Of a stretch of 32,777 nucleotides of DNA, positions 1 through 9,576 are shown piece after piece. The position numbers and the translations under genes were made by a program. Under the pieces are notes generated by a model that did no database searches, had not been told where the DNA came from, and was given only the letters and a program-made list of their open reading frames with translations. Each line of letters opens with the position of its first letter. The stretch's first letter is position 1. Source of the stretch: Curvibacter sp. (GTDB taxonomy: Bacteria > Pseudomonadota > Gammaproteobacteria > Burkholderiales > Burkholderiaceae_C); the NCBI GenBank assembly GCA_019233055.1, contig JAFAMV010000057.1:1-32777 (forward strand). Direction: 5' to 3'.

Positions 1-588
1 AATGTGATCAACGTCAAGAACCTCAAGGAGTTCGTGGACGAGATCAAGGCCCACCCCGGCAAGTACAACTATGCCTCCACGGGCAACGGCGCGGGCACGC
101 ATATGGCGTTTGCCGAGTTCAACTCGCGCCTGGGCCTGGACATGGTGCACGTGCCCTACAAGGGCGGCCCCGAGGCCATGACCTCGGTGCTGCGCGGCGA
201 GACCTGCTGCATCATGAACCAGGTGCAGACCGTGCTGACCCAGTACAAGGCCGGCAAGGTCCGGCTGCTCGGCGTCACCACCGCGCAACGTGTGCCGGCC
301 GTGGCCGAGGTGCCCACGATTGCCGAGAGCGGTCTGCCCGGCACCCAGGGCTTCGACAGCTCGATCTGGTTCGGCATCTTCGCCCCCAAGGGCACCGATG
401 CGCGCGTGGTGGGCCGCCTCAACAGCGCCGTGCGGGCGGTGCTCGAGAACCCCGAACTCAAGGCGCGGCTGGAACAGAGCGGCAACAGCGCGCGCCTCGA
501 GACGCCCGAGCAGTTCAAGGCGACGGTGCATGCCAACCGGCTCAAATGGGCCGAGGTGGTGAAGGCGGGCCACATCCACATCGATTGA
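1..588 (+). CDS. Bug/TctC-family periplasmic substrate-binding protein (5' truncated by window edge)
   Basis: This is the C-terminal part of a tripartite tricarboxylate transporter receptor of the Bug family. These are periplasmic binding proteins, abundant in Burkholderiales, that capture carboxylates or related small molecules. The frame is open from the first base, so the true start lies outside the window; about 195 residues of a usual length near 320 are present. Family hallmarks are visible: 'VHVPYKGG' followed by a segment ending in 'GKVRLLGV', then '[11 protein letters not shown]', '[10 protein letters not shown]' and a C-terminal helical region that ends at 'IDID'-like residues before TGA. 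Many Bug receptors are orphans without membrane partners, and no TctA/TctB gene is seen downstream. The ligand cannot be told from sequence. It ends about 60 bp before dapF and is probably unrelated to it in function. Confidence 0.9.
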   Translation, partial: NVINVKNLKEFVDEIKAHPGKYNYASTGNGAGTHMAFAEFNSRLGLDMVHVPYKGGPEAMTSVLRGETCCIMNQVQTVLTQYKAGKVRLLGVTTAQRVPAVAEVPTIAESGLPGTQGFDSSIWFGIFAPKGTDARVVGRLNSAVRAVLENPELKARLEQSGNSARLETPEQFKATVHANRLKWAEVVKAGHIHID

Positions 589-637
589 GCCGCCGACCGC
601 CCCGGGCCGGAGACCCGCTGCCGGGGGATCCGTGATT

Positions 638-643
638 GATAAT
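638..643 (+). promoter_or_regulatory. Candidate -10 box of dapF (leaderless arrangement)
   Basis: GATAAT matches the sigma-70 -10 consensus at five of six positions and ends six bases before the dapF ATG. Transcription would therefore begin at or next to the start codon. No clear Shine-Dalgarno sequence lies between. No convincing -35 was found, so this remains a candidate. Confidence 0.4.
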
Positions 644-649
644 TGCGGG

Positions 650-1525
650 ATGCAGATCCGCTTTACCAAGATGCAGGGGGCCGGCAACGATTTCGTCGTG
701 CTCGACGAGACCGACGGGCTCCTGGGCCTGAGTGCAGCCCAATACCGTTTCCTGGCCGACCGCCACTTCGGTGTCGGCGCCGACCAGATCCTCAGCGTGC
801 GCCCGTCGCCGGGCCCGGGGATCGATTTCGAATACGTGATCCACAACGCCGACGGCGGCGAGGTCGAGCAATGCGGCAACGGCTCGCGCTGCTTCGCCCG
901 CTATGTGCACGACAAGGGCCTGACGCGCAAGAGCGCCATCCGCGTGCAGACCCGCTCGGGCCTGATCGAGCCGGTGCTCAACCCCGATGGCCGTGTCACC
1001 GTCGACATGGGCGCGCCGGTGTTCGAACTGGCCGACATCCCCTTCGATGCCGCCGGCCTGCAGGCCCAGGCGCAGGGTGCCTGGCAGACCTGGCCGCTGG
1101 CGCTGGCCGAGGACCCCGAGGCCGGTGAGCTGCGTGTGGCGGTGCTGTCCATGGGCAACCCCCATGCGGTCTGGCTGGTGCCCGATGCCGAGGCCGCCCC
1201 CGTGGCCCGCCTCGGCCCCCTGATCGAGCACCACCCGCGTTTTCCGCGCCGCGTCAATGCCGGCTTCCTGCAGGTGGTGACGCGCCGCCAGGTGCGCCTG
1301 CGCGTCTACGAGCGCGGTGCCGGCGAGACCCTGGCCTGCGGCACCGGCGCCTGCGCCGCCGTGGTGGCCGGCATCCGGCTGGGGCTGCTCGACTCGCGCG
1401 TCGAGGTGCAGACCCATGGCGGCCAACTGACCATCGAATGGAACGGTGTGGGCCAGCATGTGCTCATGACCGGCCCGGCCGAGACGGTCTTCGAGGGCCG
1501 GATCGACCTGCCCGACGCGCTTTGA
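650..1525 (+). CDS. dapF: Diaminopimelate epimerase
   Basis: DapF interconverts LL- and meso-diaminopimelate, the penultimate step to lysine and the source of the peptidoglycan cross-linking residue. It is a cytoplasmic, PLP-independent racemase using two cysteines. Both are present: Cys75 in 'QCGNGSRC' and Cys230 in 'ACGTGACA'. The start '[15 protein letters not shown]' matches the conserved family N-terminus, so the ATG at 650 is preferred over the in-frame GTG at 632. Length is 291 residues, slightly longer than the usual 275 or so. A DUF484 gene begins 23 bp after the stop and xerC follows, an order conserved in many beta- and gammaproteobacteria. Confidence 0.97.
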   Translation: MQIRFTKMQGAGNDFVVLDETDGLLGLSAAQYRFLADRHFGVGADQILSVRPSPGPGIDFEYVIHNADGGEVEQCGNGSRCFARYVHDKGLTRKSAIRVQTRSGLIEPVLNPDGRVTVDMGAPVFELADIPFDAAGLQAQAQGAWQTWPLALAEDPEAGELRVAVLSMGNPHAVWLVPDAEAAPVARLGPLIEHHPRFPRRVNAGFLQVVTRRQVRLRVYERGAGETLACGTGACAAVVAGIRLGLLDSRVEVQTHGGQLTIEWNGVGQHVLMTGPAETVFEGRIDLPDAL

Positions 1526-1548
1526 ACCCCCTCCAGAATGGCCCCGAT

Positions 1549-2247
1549 ATGACCGACCGCGACAACTCCGGCATGAACCCGATCACCGAAGACGACATCG
1601 CCAACTACCTCAGCAACACGCCCGACTTCTTCGAGCGCCATGCCGAGGTCCTGGCCAGCGTGCAGATGACCAGCCCGCACGGCAACCGGGCGGTCAGCCT
1701 GCAGGAGCGCCAGGCCGAGATGTTGCGCGAGAAGATCAAGACGCTCGAAGGCCGGATCATGGACATGATCCGCCACAGCAACGAGAACGCCATCATCGCC
1801 GACAAGCTCCAGCGCTGGGCCCTGGGCCTGCTGCGCACCGAAGACCCGGCCGAGCTGCCGCACCGCATCGCCGAAGACGTGCGCACCCAGTTCCTGGTGC
1901 CCCAGGTGGCCATCAAGGTCTGGGGCGTCGCCGCCCAGCACGCCGACTCGGGCTTCGCCCTCGGCGTCAGCGAAGACGCCCGCACCTTCGCCTCGTCGCT
2001 GACCGCGCCCTTCTGCGGCGCCAACCCCGGCTTCGAGGCCGTCGACTGGCTGCCCGACCCGGCCGCCGCCGTGTCGCTGGCCCTGCTGCCGCTGCGCCCG
2101 GGCGCCATCGGCAGCACCGCGCCGGCCTTCGGCATGCTGGTGCTGGCCTCGCCCGATCCACAGCGCTTCCACAGCGGCATGGGCACCGACTTCCTCGAAC
2201 GCATGGCCGAGCTGGCCAGCGCCGCCCTGACCCGCCTGCGCCACTGA
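1549..2247 (+). CDS. DUF484 family protein
   Basis: This 232-residue cytoplasmic protein belongs to the DUF484 family, which has a GAF-like fold and no established biochemical role. It is typically encoded between dapF and xerC, as here. The N-terminus has the recognisable 'DIANYLSNTPDFFERHAEVL' segment, then a helical, probably coiled-coil stretch around residues 45-80 ('RQAEMLREKIKTLEGRIMDM'), then a GAF-like domain to the end. The ATG at 1549 is chosen; the in-frame ATG at 1573 ('MNPITEDDI') is an alternative that keeps the whole conserved region. Neither has a strong ribosome binding site, so translation may be coupled to dapF. Confidence 0.9.
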   Translation: MTDRDNSGMNPITEDDIANYLSNTPDFFERHAEVLASVQMTSPHGNRAVSLQERQAEMLREKIKTLEGRIMDMIRHSNENAIIADKLQRWALGLLRTEDPAELPHRIAEDVRTQFLVPQVAIKVWGVAAQHADSGFALGVSEDARTFASSLTAPFCGANPGFEAVDWLPDPAAAVSLALLPLRPGAIGSTAPAFGMLVLASPDPQRFHSGMGTDFLERMAELASAALTRLRH

Positions 2248-2268
2248 GCTCGGGGCTGCGGTCTGCCC

Positions 2269-3276
2269 ATGGACGCCCCCCGCACCGAGCCCGGGTCCGA
2301 CGGTCTCCGTCCGGAGGGCGACGCCGATCCGCTGGTGCAGCGCTACCTCGACCATGTGCGCTTCGAGAAGCGCCTGGCCGCGCGCACGGTGCAGATCTAC
2401 ACCCTCGACCTGCAACGCCTGACCCGCCTGGCCGCCGAGGCGGGGCTGGCGCTGACGGCGGTGCAGGGTGCCCACATCCGGCGCTGGGCCGCCCAGTTGC
2501 ACGGCGCCGGGCGCAGCGGGCGCGGCATCGCGCTCATCCTGTCGGTCTGGCGCGGCTTCTACACCTGGCTGGGCCGCGAGGGCCTGCTGCGCAGCAACCC
2601 GGTCGCCGACGTGCGCGCCCCCAAGGCGGCCAAGCCCCTGCCCAAGGCCCTGGGGGTGGACGCCGCGGTGCAGCTCGCCGAACACCACCAGCCCGACGAC
2701 GACCCCTGGCTCGAGGCCCGCGATGCCGCCATGGTCGAACTGCTCTATGGCAGCGGCCTGCGTGTCGGTGAACTGGTCGGGCTCGATGTGCGCGCCAGCG
2801 CCGAGGCTCTGCAGCAGGGACGGGGCTGGATCGATCTGCAGGCCGCCGAGGCCCAGGTCCAGGGCAAGGGCAGCAAGCGCCGCAGCGTGCCCCTGGGCCG
2901 CGCCGCACTGGCCGCCCTGCAGCGCTGGCTGGCCCTGCGCGGCGGGGCCGGGGCCGACGACTTCGTCAGCCAGCCGGCGCTGTTCATGGGCCGCCACGGC
3001 ACCCGGCTCACACCGCAGTCGGTCTGGCAACGTCTGCGCCGGCGCAGCCTGCTGGCCGGGCTGGCGACGCCGGTGCATCCGCACATGCTGCGCCACTCCT
3101 TTGCCAGCCACCTGCTGCAGTCCAGCGGCGACCTGCGGGCGGTGCAGGAGCTGCTGGGCCACGCCAACATCAGCACCACCCAGGTCTACACCCGGCTCGA
3201 CTTCCAGCACCTGGCCCGCGCCTACGACGCGGCCCATCCGCGCGCGCGCAAGAAACCGGGCTCCTCGGAGCGCTGA
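2269..3276 (+). CDS. xerC: Tyrosine recombinase XerC
   Basis: XerC acts with XerD at the dif site to resolve chromosome dimers. The 335-residue protein has an N-terminal SAM-like core-binding domain (about 20-105) and a C-terminal catalytic domain. All catalytic residues are visible: Arg165 in 'YGSGLRVGEL', Lys200 in 'VQGKGSKRR', His272 and Arg275 in 'HMLRHSFASH', His298 in 'LGHANISTTQ' and the nucleophile Tyr307 in 'QVYTRLDF'. The position directly after dapF and DUF484 is the classical xerC position, which separates it from XerD and from phage integrases. The N-terminus is about 20 residues longer than usual and poorly conserved, so a slightly later start is possible. The stop is followed by roughly 120 bp without a gene before the bufferin promoter. 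Confidence 0.94.
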   Translation: MDAPRTEPGSDGLRPEGDADPLVQRYLDHVRFEKRLAARTVQIYTLDLQRLTRLAAEAGLALTAVQGAHIRRWAAQLHGAGRSGRGIALILSVWRGFYTWLGREGLLRSNPVADVRAPKAAKPLPKALGVDAAVQLAEHHQPDDDPWLEARDAAMVELLYGSGLRVGELVGLDVRASAEALQQGRGWIDLQAAEAQVQGKGSKRRSVPLGRAALAALQRWLALRGGAGADDFVSQPALFMGRHGTRLTPQSVWQRLRRRSLLAGLATPVHPHMLRHSFASHLLQSSGDLRAVQELLGHANISTTQVYTRLDFQHLARAYDAAHPRARKKPGSSER

Positions 3277-3398
3277 CGCAGAGCGGCCGCCGCGCCACGT
3301 CACGTTACGTCGCTGTGCGGGTTGCGCACCTCCACAAAGCAGTCTTCCCTCCTGGGCTGGCTTGCATTAAAAAAACTTCGGGATTTTTTCGGGCGGGC

Positions 3399-3426
3399 TG
3401 TAAGAAGCGGGTCGCTGGACCGACTG
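3399..3426 (+). promoter_or_regulatory. Candidate ECF-sigma promoter of the bufferin operon
   Basis: TGTAAG (3399-3404), a 16-base spacer and CGACTG (3421-3426) resemble the TGTAA...CGTC/CGAC type of promoter used by ECF sigma factors. Bufferin operons elsewhere are controlled by such sigma factors in response to metal stress. The rest of the 3277-3534 intergenic stretch shows an A7/T6-flanked sequence at about 3369-3389 but no gene. The assignment rests on pattern and context only. Confidence 0.45.
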
Positions 3427-3534
3427 ATGCACATCGGACGCTGCTCCAGGGCGGCATCCGGTGGGACCGAGACGCCCCTGTCGTCTTTTCAATCGTCAAA
3501 CCCGCGATCCAAACTTTTGTAGAGGAGCCACCCC

Positions 3535-3822
3535 ATGAACACCACCAGCCTCAAGACCGCCGCATCCTTCGCCCTGGCCGCCTCGGCCCTCGCCATGGCC
3601 TCGGCCGCCATGGCCGCCGACACCCCCATGGGCGGTTCGGGCAAGTCGGTCGGCGCTGCCGACACCGTGCACTGCTACAACGTCAACGAGTGCAAGGGCA
3701 TGAGCGACTGCAAGACCGCCGAACACGCCTGCAAGGGCCAGAACCAATGCAAGGGCCATGGCTTCAAGGCCCTGGGCGCCGGCCAGTGCCTGAGCAAGGG
3801 CGGCACCATCAGCGATCTCTGA
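3535..3822 (+). CDS. BufA2-like bufferin precursor peptide (metal-binding RiPP)
   Basis: A 95-residue secreted, cysteine-rich precursor. Residues 1-28 form a Sec signal peptide ending 'AMA', cleaved before Ala29-Asp30. The mature part is Gly/Ser-rich and then carries six cysteines at 47, 53, 59, 66, 72 and 85 in a repeating 'CKG' pattern (NECKG, HACKG, NQCKG, then GQCLSKGG). This matches the BufA2 class of bufferins, periplasmic copper-buffering peptides whose cysteines are converted to thiooxazoles by an MNIO enzyme. The signal peptide takes the place of a leader peptide. The start has a strong ribosome binding site, GAGGAG, at 3522-3527. The gene for the fused modification enzyme follows after 76 bp. 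Metal specificity cannot be read from the sequence; copper is inferred from characterised relatives. Confidence 0.88.
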   Translation: MNTTSLKTAASFALAASALAMASAAMAADTPMGGSGKSVGAADTVHCYNVNECKGMSDCKTAEHACKGQNQCKGHGFKALGAGQCLSKGGTISDL

Positions 3823-3843
3823 TCGGCTCCGCGTCCCTGGCTC

Positions 3844-3867
3844 CCGGGGCGCGCCTGCGCGCCCCGG
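3844..3867 (+). other. 10-bp GC hairpin between precursor and enzyme genes
   Basis: CCGGGGCGCG, a CCTG loop and CGCGCCCCGG form a perfect stem-loop starting 22 bases after the bufA stop. No T-run follows, so it is not a classical intrinsic terminator. It could stabilise the upstream precursor mRNA or attenuate read-through, giving more precursor than enzyme. That role is inferred. Confidence 0.6.
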
Positions 3868-3898
3868 ACCTTCATCGAGACCCCTGCAAGCTGCCGGC

Positions 3899-5563
3899 AT
3901 GAACCCCATCCTTCCCCCGTCGCCCGGCTTCGGCCTGGGCCTGCGCACCCCGCACTACGCCGACTTCCTGGCCGCGCCGCAGGCGGTGGATTGGCTGGAG
4001 ATCATCACCGACAACTTCCTGGTCGACGGCGGCAAGCCCCTGGCCATGCTCGAGCGCTTCCGCCGCGACTACCCCATGGCCATGCACGGCGTGGCCATGT
4101 CCCTCGGTTCGGCCCAGGGCCTGAACCCCGATTACCTGGCCCGGGTCAAGGCCCTGGCCGACCGCGTGCAGCCGATGTGGGTCTCCGACCACCTGTGCTG
4201 GACCGGCACCCCCGGGCGCTGCCTGCACGATCTCTACCCGCTGCCCTACACCGACGAGGCCGCCCGCCGCGTGATCGGGCACCTGCGCCAGGCCCAGGAC
4301 GTGCTGCAGCGCCGGCTGGTGCTCGAGAACGTCTCCAGCTACCTGCGCTACCGCGACTCGGCCCAGGCCGAATGGCAGTTCCTGAGCCATGTGGCCGCCG
4401 AGGCCGACTGCGAGCTGCTGCTCGATGTCAACAACGTCTATGTCAGCAGCGTCAACCACGGCTTCGACCCGCTGGATTACCTTGAGGCCCTGCCTGCCGC
4501 GCGGGTGCGCCAGATCCACCTGGCCGGTCATTCGGACTGCGGCAGCCACATCATCGACACCCACGACCACCCGGTCGCCCCGGCGGTCTGGGATCTCTAC
4601 GAGGCCGCCTGCCGTCGTTTCGGCGCGGTGGCCACCATGATCGAGCGCGACGACCACATCCCGCCGCTGGCCGAGCTGGTGGCCGAACTGGACCAGGCCC
4701 GCCGCATCGCCGCCCAGACCCTGGCGGAGGCCGCCGCCGAGGCCCCCGCTGCCCCGCCGGGCCGGTCTGAGGCCGCCGCCACCGATCTGGCCGACCTGCA
4801 GCAGATCCTGGCCGACTGCCTGCTCGATGAACGCCCCCTCGACCAGGCCCTGGGCCTGGTCGACACCGAGGCCCCAGCAGGCCCGCGCGGCCTGGACGGC
4901 GAGCGCGGCCTGGCCATCTACCACAACGCCTACCGCGCGCGTCTGGCCGAGGTGCTGGCCGATGCCCATCCGCGCCTGCTGCGCTACCTGGGCGGCGACA
5001 CCTTCGAGGCCGAGGCCCGGGCCTTCGCTGTCGCCCGGCCGCCGCGTGGCGAGGGCCTGGGCCGTTACGGCGCCGGCTTTGCCGCCCATCTGCAGGCCCG
5101 CTATCCGCACAACCCCGAGCTGTTCGAGCTGGCCCGCCTCGACTGGGACCTGCGCGCCTGCTTCGACGGCCCCGACCTGCCGGCTCTCAGCGCCGAGGCG
5201 GTGCAGGCCGATGCCGAAGGCCGCTGGCTGCAGACCAGCCCGGCCTGCCATGCGGGCCTGGTGCTGCGTGAGGTGGGCAGCAATGTGGTGGCCCTGTGGC
5301 AGGCGCTCGACGCCGACCTGGAGGTGCCGCCGCCGCAGGCGCTCGCCGAGGCCCGCCACCTGGCCGTCTGGCGCCAGGGCCAGCAGCCGCACTTCTGCAG
5401 CCTGGAGCCGGCCGAGGCCGAATTCCTGCAGGCCCTGCAGCCGCCCGGCGCCACCCTGGCCGGCGCCATCGAGCGCTTCAGCGGCGGCCCGGTGCTGCCC
5501 GACGAGGCCACCCTGGCGGGCTGGCTGCAGCGCTGGTGGCAGGCCGGCTGGCTGGCCGCCTGA
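3899..5563 (+). CDS. Fused BufB-BufC: MNIO (DUF692) enzyme with C-terminal DUF2063 partner domain
   Basis: A 554-residue fusion of two proteins that are usually encoded separately. Residues 1 to about 275 are a DUF692 multinuclear iron oxygenase (MNIO), a TIM-barrel enzyme that oxidises cysteines of a precursor peptide. Metal-ligand positions of the family are visible: His63 (MHGVAMSLG), His98 (SDHLCW), Glu143 (LENVSS), Asp176 (LDVNNVYVS), His187 (NHGF), His207 (IHLAGH), Asp220/His222 (DTHDHP) and Glu249 (ERDDH). An Ala/Pro-rich linker (about 276-297) leads to a DUF2063 (BufC-type) domain to the end, with 'LADLQQILADCLLD' and 'AIYHNAYRARLAEVLADAHP'. BufC-type partners recognise the precursor and present it to the MNIO. 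No DoxX-like BufD follows; the next gene is lepB. The reading frame is continuous through the linker, so this is a genuine fusion in this sequence. The ribosome binding site is weak. Confidence 0.9.
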   Translation: MNPILPPSPGFGLGLRTPHYADFLAAPQAVDWLEIITDNFLVDGGKPLAMLERFRRDYPMAMHGVAMSLGSAQGLNPDYLARVKALADRVQPMWVSDHLCWTGTPGRCLHDLYPLPYTDEAARRVIGHLRQAQDVLQRRLVLENVSSYLRYRDSAQAEWQFLSHVAAEADCELLLDVNNVYVSSVNHGFDPLDYLEALPAARVRQIHLAGHSDCGSHIIDTHDHPVAPAVWDLYEAACRRFGAVATMIERDDHIPPLAELVAELDQARRIAAQTLAEAAAEAPAAPPGRSEAAATDLADLQQILADCLLDERPLDQALGLVDTEAPAGPRGLDGERGLAIYHNAYRARLAEVLADAHPRLLRYLGGDTFEAEARAFAVARPPRGEGLGRYGAGFAAHLQARYPHNPELFELARLDWDLRACFDGPDLPALSAEAVQADAEGRWLQTSPACHAGLVLREVGSNVVALWQALDADLEVPPPQALAEARHLAVWRQGQQPHFCSLEPAEAEFLQALQPPGATLAGAIERFSGGPVLPDEATLAGWLQRWWQAGWLAA

Positions 5564-5610
5564 GGCGCCGCAGCCCCTGGGCCTTTGGTGTCGCCGCAGC
5601 CCCGGCGCAG

Positions 5611-5616
5611 TAACAT
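5611..5616 (+). promoter_or_regulatory. Candidate -10 box upstream of lepB
   Basis: TAACAT lies 29 bases before the proposed GTG start of lepB in an 82-bp gap after bufBC. It would give a short leader. No clear -35 was found. Confidence 0.25.
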
Positions 5617-5645
5617 CGGCGCCTCATCGACAACGATTGACCCCC

Positions 5646-6323
5646 GTGCTGAAAGCCTCTCTCGACTGGATCAAGAGCAACCGTTCCTTTCTGCTGGTGC
5701 TGCTGTGCTTCGGCCTGTTCCGCACCGCGGTGGCCGACTGGAACCCCATCCCCTCGGGCTCGATGCGGCCCACCCTGCTTGAAGGCGATGTGGTCTTCGT
5801 CAACCGCCTGGCCTACGACTTCAAGCTGCCGCTGAGCAACCTGGTGCTGGCCCACCTGGGCGAACCCCGGCGCGGCGACGTGGTCACCTTCTCCTCGCCG
5901 CAGGACGGCACCCGCCTCATCAAACGCCTGGTCGCGGTGCCGGGCGACCGCGTCGAGATGCGCGACGAGATCCTCTACATCAACGGCCAGGCGGCCCATT
6001 ACGAGCACCCCGAGATGCTGACCGAGCACCTCGACTCGGGCCAGAACCTGCAGGCCCTGCGCCTGACCGAACGCATCGACGGCGTCGAGCACCGCGTGCA
6101 ATGGCTCAAGGGCGTGCAGGCGCGCAGCAGCTTCGGGCCGCTCACCGTGCCCGCCGGCCAATACCTGATGCTGGGCGACAACCGCGACAACAGCGCCGAT
6201 TCGCGCTACATCGGCCTGGTGCCGCGCGCCCTGCTGATCGGCCGCGCCGGCCGGGTGCTGGTCTCGGCCGACATCAAGGCCCACTGGGCGCCGCGCTTCG
6301 AGCGCTTCCTGCAGCCGATCTGA
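5646..6323 (+). CDS. lepB: Signal peptidase I
   Basis: LepB cleaves signal peptides from secreted preproteins at the outer face of the inner membrane. The 225-residue protein has one hydrophobic segment (about 14-30), then the S26 boxes: catalytic Ser39 in 'PSGSMRPTL', the general base Lys93 in 'RLIKRLVAVPGD', and box E 'LGDNRDNSADSRYIG'. The start is GTG at 5646, because the upstream codons show no conserved sequence and no ATG is available before the membrane segment. It is shorter than E. coli LepB (324 residues) and lacks one of the two N-terminal membrane helices seen there. It could be the housekeeping copy or a second one. A ferredoxin gene starts at the base after the stop codon. Confidence 0.9.
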   Translation: MLKASLDWIKSNRSFLLVLLCFGLFRTAVADWNPIPSGSMRPTLLEGDVVFVNRLAYDFKLPLSNLVLAHLGEPRRGDVVTFSSPQDGTRLIKRLVAVPGDRVEMRDEILYINGQAAHYEHPEMLTEHLDSGQNLQALRLTERIDGVEHRVQWLKGVQARSSFGPLTVPAGQYLMLGDNRDNSADSRYIGLVPRALLIGRAGRVLVSADIKAHWAPRFERFLQPI

Positions 6324-6569
6324 ATGGCGCGCGGTGGCCTGCCCCTGCTGCCGCGCATCGACACCGCGCGCTGCACCGGCTGTGGCTGGTGCGTGGCCGC
6401 CTGCCCCCTGCACCTGCTGAGCCTGGAGCTGAGCGCCGGCCGCAAGGCCTCGACCCTGCACCAGGCCGAGGCCTGCACCGGCTGCCGCCTGTGCGAGCGG
6501 CGCTGCCCCTTCGATGTGATCGACATGGTCGCGGCGCCAGCACCAGCGCCGGTACCGGACTCGCAGTAA
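6324..6569 (+). CDS. 2[4Fe-4S] ferredoxin-type protein
   Basis: An 81-residue iron-sulfur protein with two complete CxxCxxCxxxCP cluster motifs: Cys17, 20, 23, 27 and Cys51, 54, 57, 61. The two motifs are separated by 23 residues, typical of a small bacterial-type dicluster ferredoxin or of the ferredoxin domain of NapF-like proteins. An Ala/Pro-rich tail follows. It starts directly after the lepB stop, so translation is probably coupled to it, although the functional link is unclear. The redox partner is not identifiable from this window. Confidence 0.88.
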   Translation: MARGGLPLLPRIDTARCTGCGWCVAACPLHLLSLELSAGRKASTLHQAEACTGCRLCERRCPFDVIDMVAAPAPAPVPDSQ

Positions 6570-6595
6570 GCATTCGTTTCAGCTGCAAGCAAAAA

Positions 6596-6610
6596 CCCGG
6601 ACAATCCGGG
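6596..6610 (+). promoter_or_regulatory. Small palindrome and -10-like box directly before rlmI
   Basis: CCCGGA-CAA-TCCGGG forms a 6-bp stem immediately upstream of the rlmI ATG at 6614. Inside it GACAAT (6600-6605) resembles a -10 box ending 8 bases before the ATG. No Shine-Dalgarno sequence is present, so a leaderless start is plausible. Confidence 0.35.
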
Positions 6611-6613
6611 CCC

Positions 6614-7816
<1,203 letters not shown>

Positions 7817-7909
7817 ACGCCGTCATGAGCCATCAACGCCGCACAAATGTGTACATCTGAACAGGGATGGTGGCATCACAAGCGATCGGATTGGTATAAG
7901 GAGCGTCCC

Positions 7910-8146
7910 ATGGCCCATCAAAGCGCACCAAGCACCCCTCCCGCCACCAGGATGAGCATCTCGCTGTCTGCGGACGCGGCCGCAACCCTGGAAAGTCTTT
8001 CAGTGCAGGCGGGGAGCGCCAAAGGCGAGATTATTCGTCGGGCGCTGGCCCTCTATGCCGTGGCACGGGAAGGTGCCCAGTTGCGGCAGCGGGTCGCGCT
8101 TCTGGATGGCGACAACCATATCGTCAAAGAAATCGTGGGGCTCTGA
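7910..8146 (+). CDS. Small ribbon-helix-helix (CopG-like) protein
   Basis: A 78-residue protein with a likely ribbon-helix-helix DNA-binding domain: the beta-strand 'RMSISLSADAAATLESLS' followed by helices through 'GSAKGEIIRRALALYAVARE'. Such proteins are dimeric repressors, often antitoxins. The rest, 'LRQRVALLDGDNHIVKEIVGL', looks like the short C-terminal segment seen in many small CopG-type proteins. The start at 7910 has a strong AAGGAG (7898-7903) at good spacing. An ORF for a small membrane protein begins 25 bp after the stop, suggesting a two-gene unit. The pair is inserted between housekeeping genes. DNA target and role are unknown. Confidence 0.78.
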   Translation: MAHQSAPSTPPATRMSISLSADAAATLESLSVQAGSAKGEIIRRALALYAVAREGAQLRQRVALLDGDNHIVKEIVGL

Positions 8147-8170
8147 ACCTCGCGCCATCCAGGCTGATGT

Positions 8171-8530
8171 ATGCCGGCTGCACCTGAATCCACCCATCGA
8201 TCGCCCGCCACCCAAGCCACAGCGAGTGCTACGCCGGCCACGGCCACCATTGCGCTGGACAGCGTTCTGGTCGGCAAGATCGACATCGCACCACCCGAGC
8301 ACGACGAGGAGCGCAGCTTGCGCCTTCGCCACGAGGGCTATGACCTGAATGTGGCCCGGGGCAAGTCCATCGCCATGTTCACTGCGGCCCTGCTCATGGG
8401 CGGCATCCTCTTCTGGTGCTGCATCAACGCCATGCTGACCGGTTCGGCCGATGACAAACGCTGGGCCACGGCCATCGTCTCAAGTGCCGCGAGTGCATTG
8501 ATGACCTACCTGCTGAGCCACAAAAAGTAG
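8171..8530 (+). CDS. Small membrane protein of unknown function, partner of the RHH gene
   Basis: A 119-residue protein that I do not recognise. Residues 1-35 are Ala/Thr-rich and probably disordered. A soluble segment follows ('LVGKIDIAPPEHDEERSLRL'), then a hydrophobic segment at about 67-89 ('IAMFTAALLMGGILFWCCIN') and a second, weaker one at about 97-116 ('WATAIVSSAASALMTYLL') ending 'SHKK'. This predicts two inner-membrane helices with the N-terminus in the cytoplasm. It follows the ribbon-helix-helix gene by 25 bp on the same strand. A membrane-active toxin with its antitoxin, or a small regulated membrane protein, would both fit; neither is shown. The ribosome binding site is unclear. 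Confidence 0.65.
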   Translation: MPAAPESTHRSPATQATASATPATATIALDSVLVGKIDIAPPEHDEERSLRLRHEGYDLNVARGKSIAMFTAALLMGGILFWCCINAMLTGSADDKRWATAIVSSAASALMTYLLSHKK

Positions 8531-8541
8531 GCTCAGGCGGA

Positions 8542-9576
<1,035 letters not shown>

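Noticed and set aside
1306..3303. Long minus-strand open frame of 665 codons opposite dapF-xerC
   Set aside because: It is a shadow produced by GC-rich third positions; the plus strand encodes recognised proteins through the whole stretch, and the antisense product is low-complexity Gly/Ala/His/Gln without motifs.
3369..3389. A7/T6 sequence after xerC as an intrinsic terminator
   Set aside because: The possible stem is made only of A-T pairs and is too weak to call a terminator.
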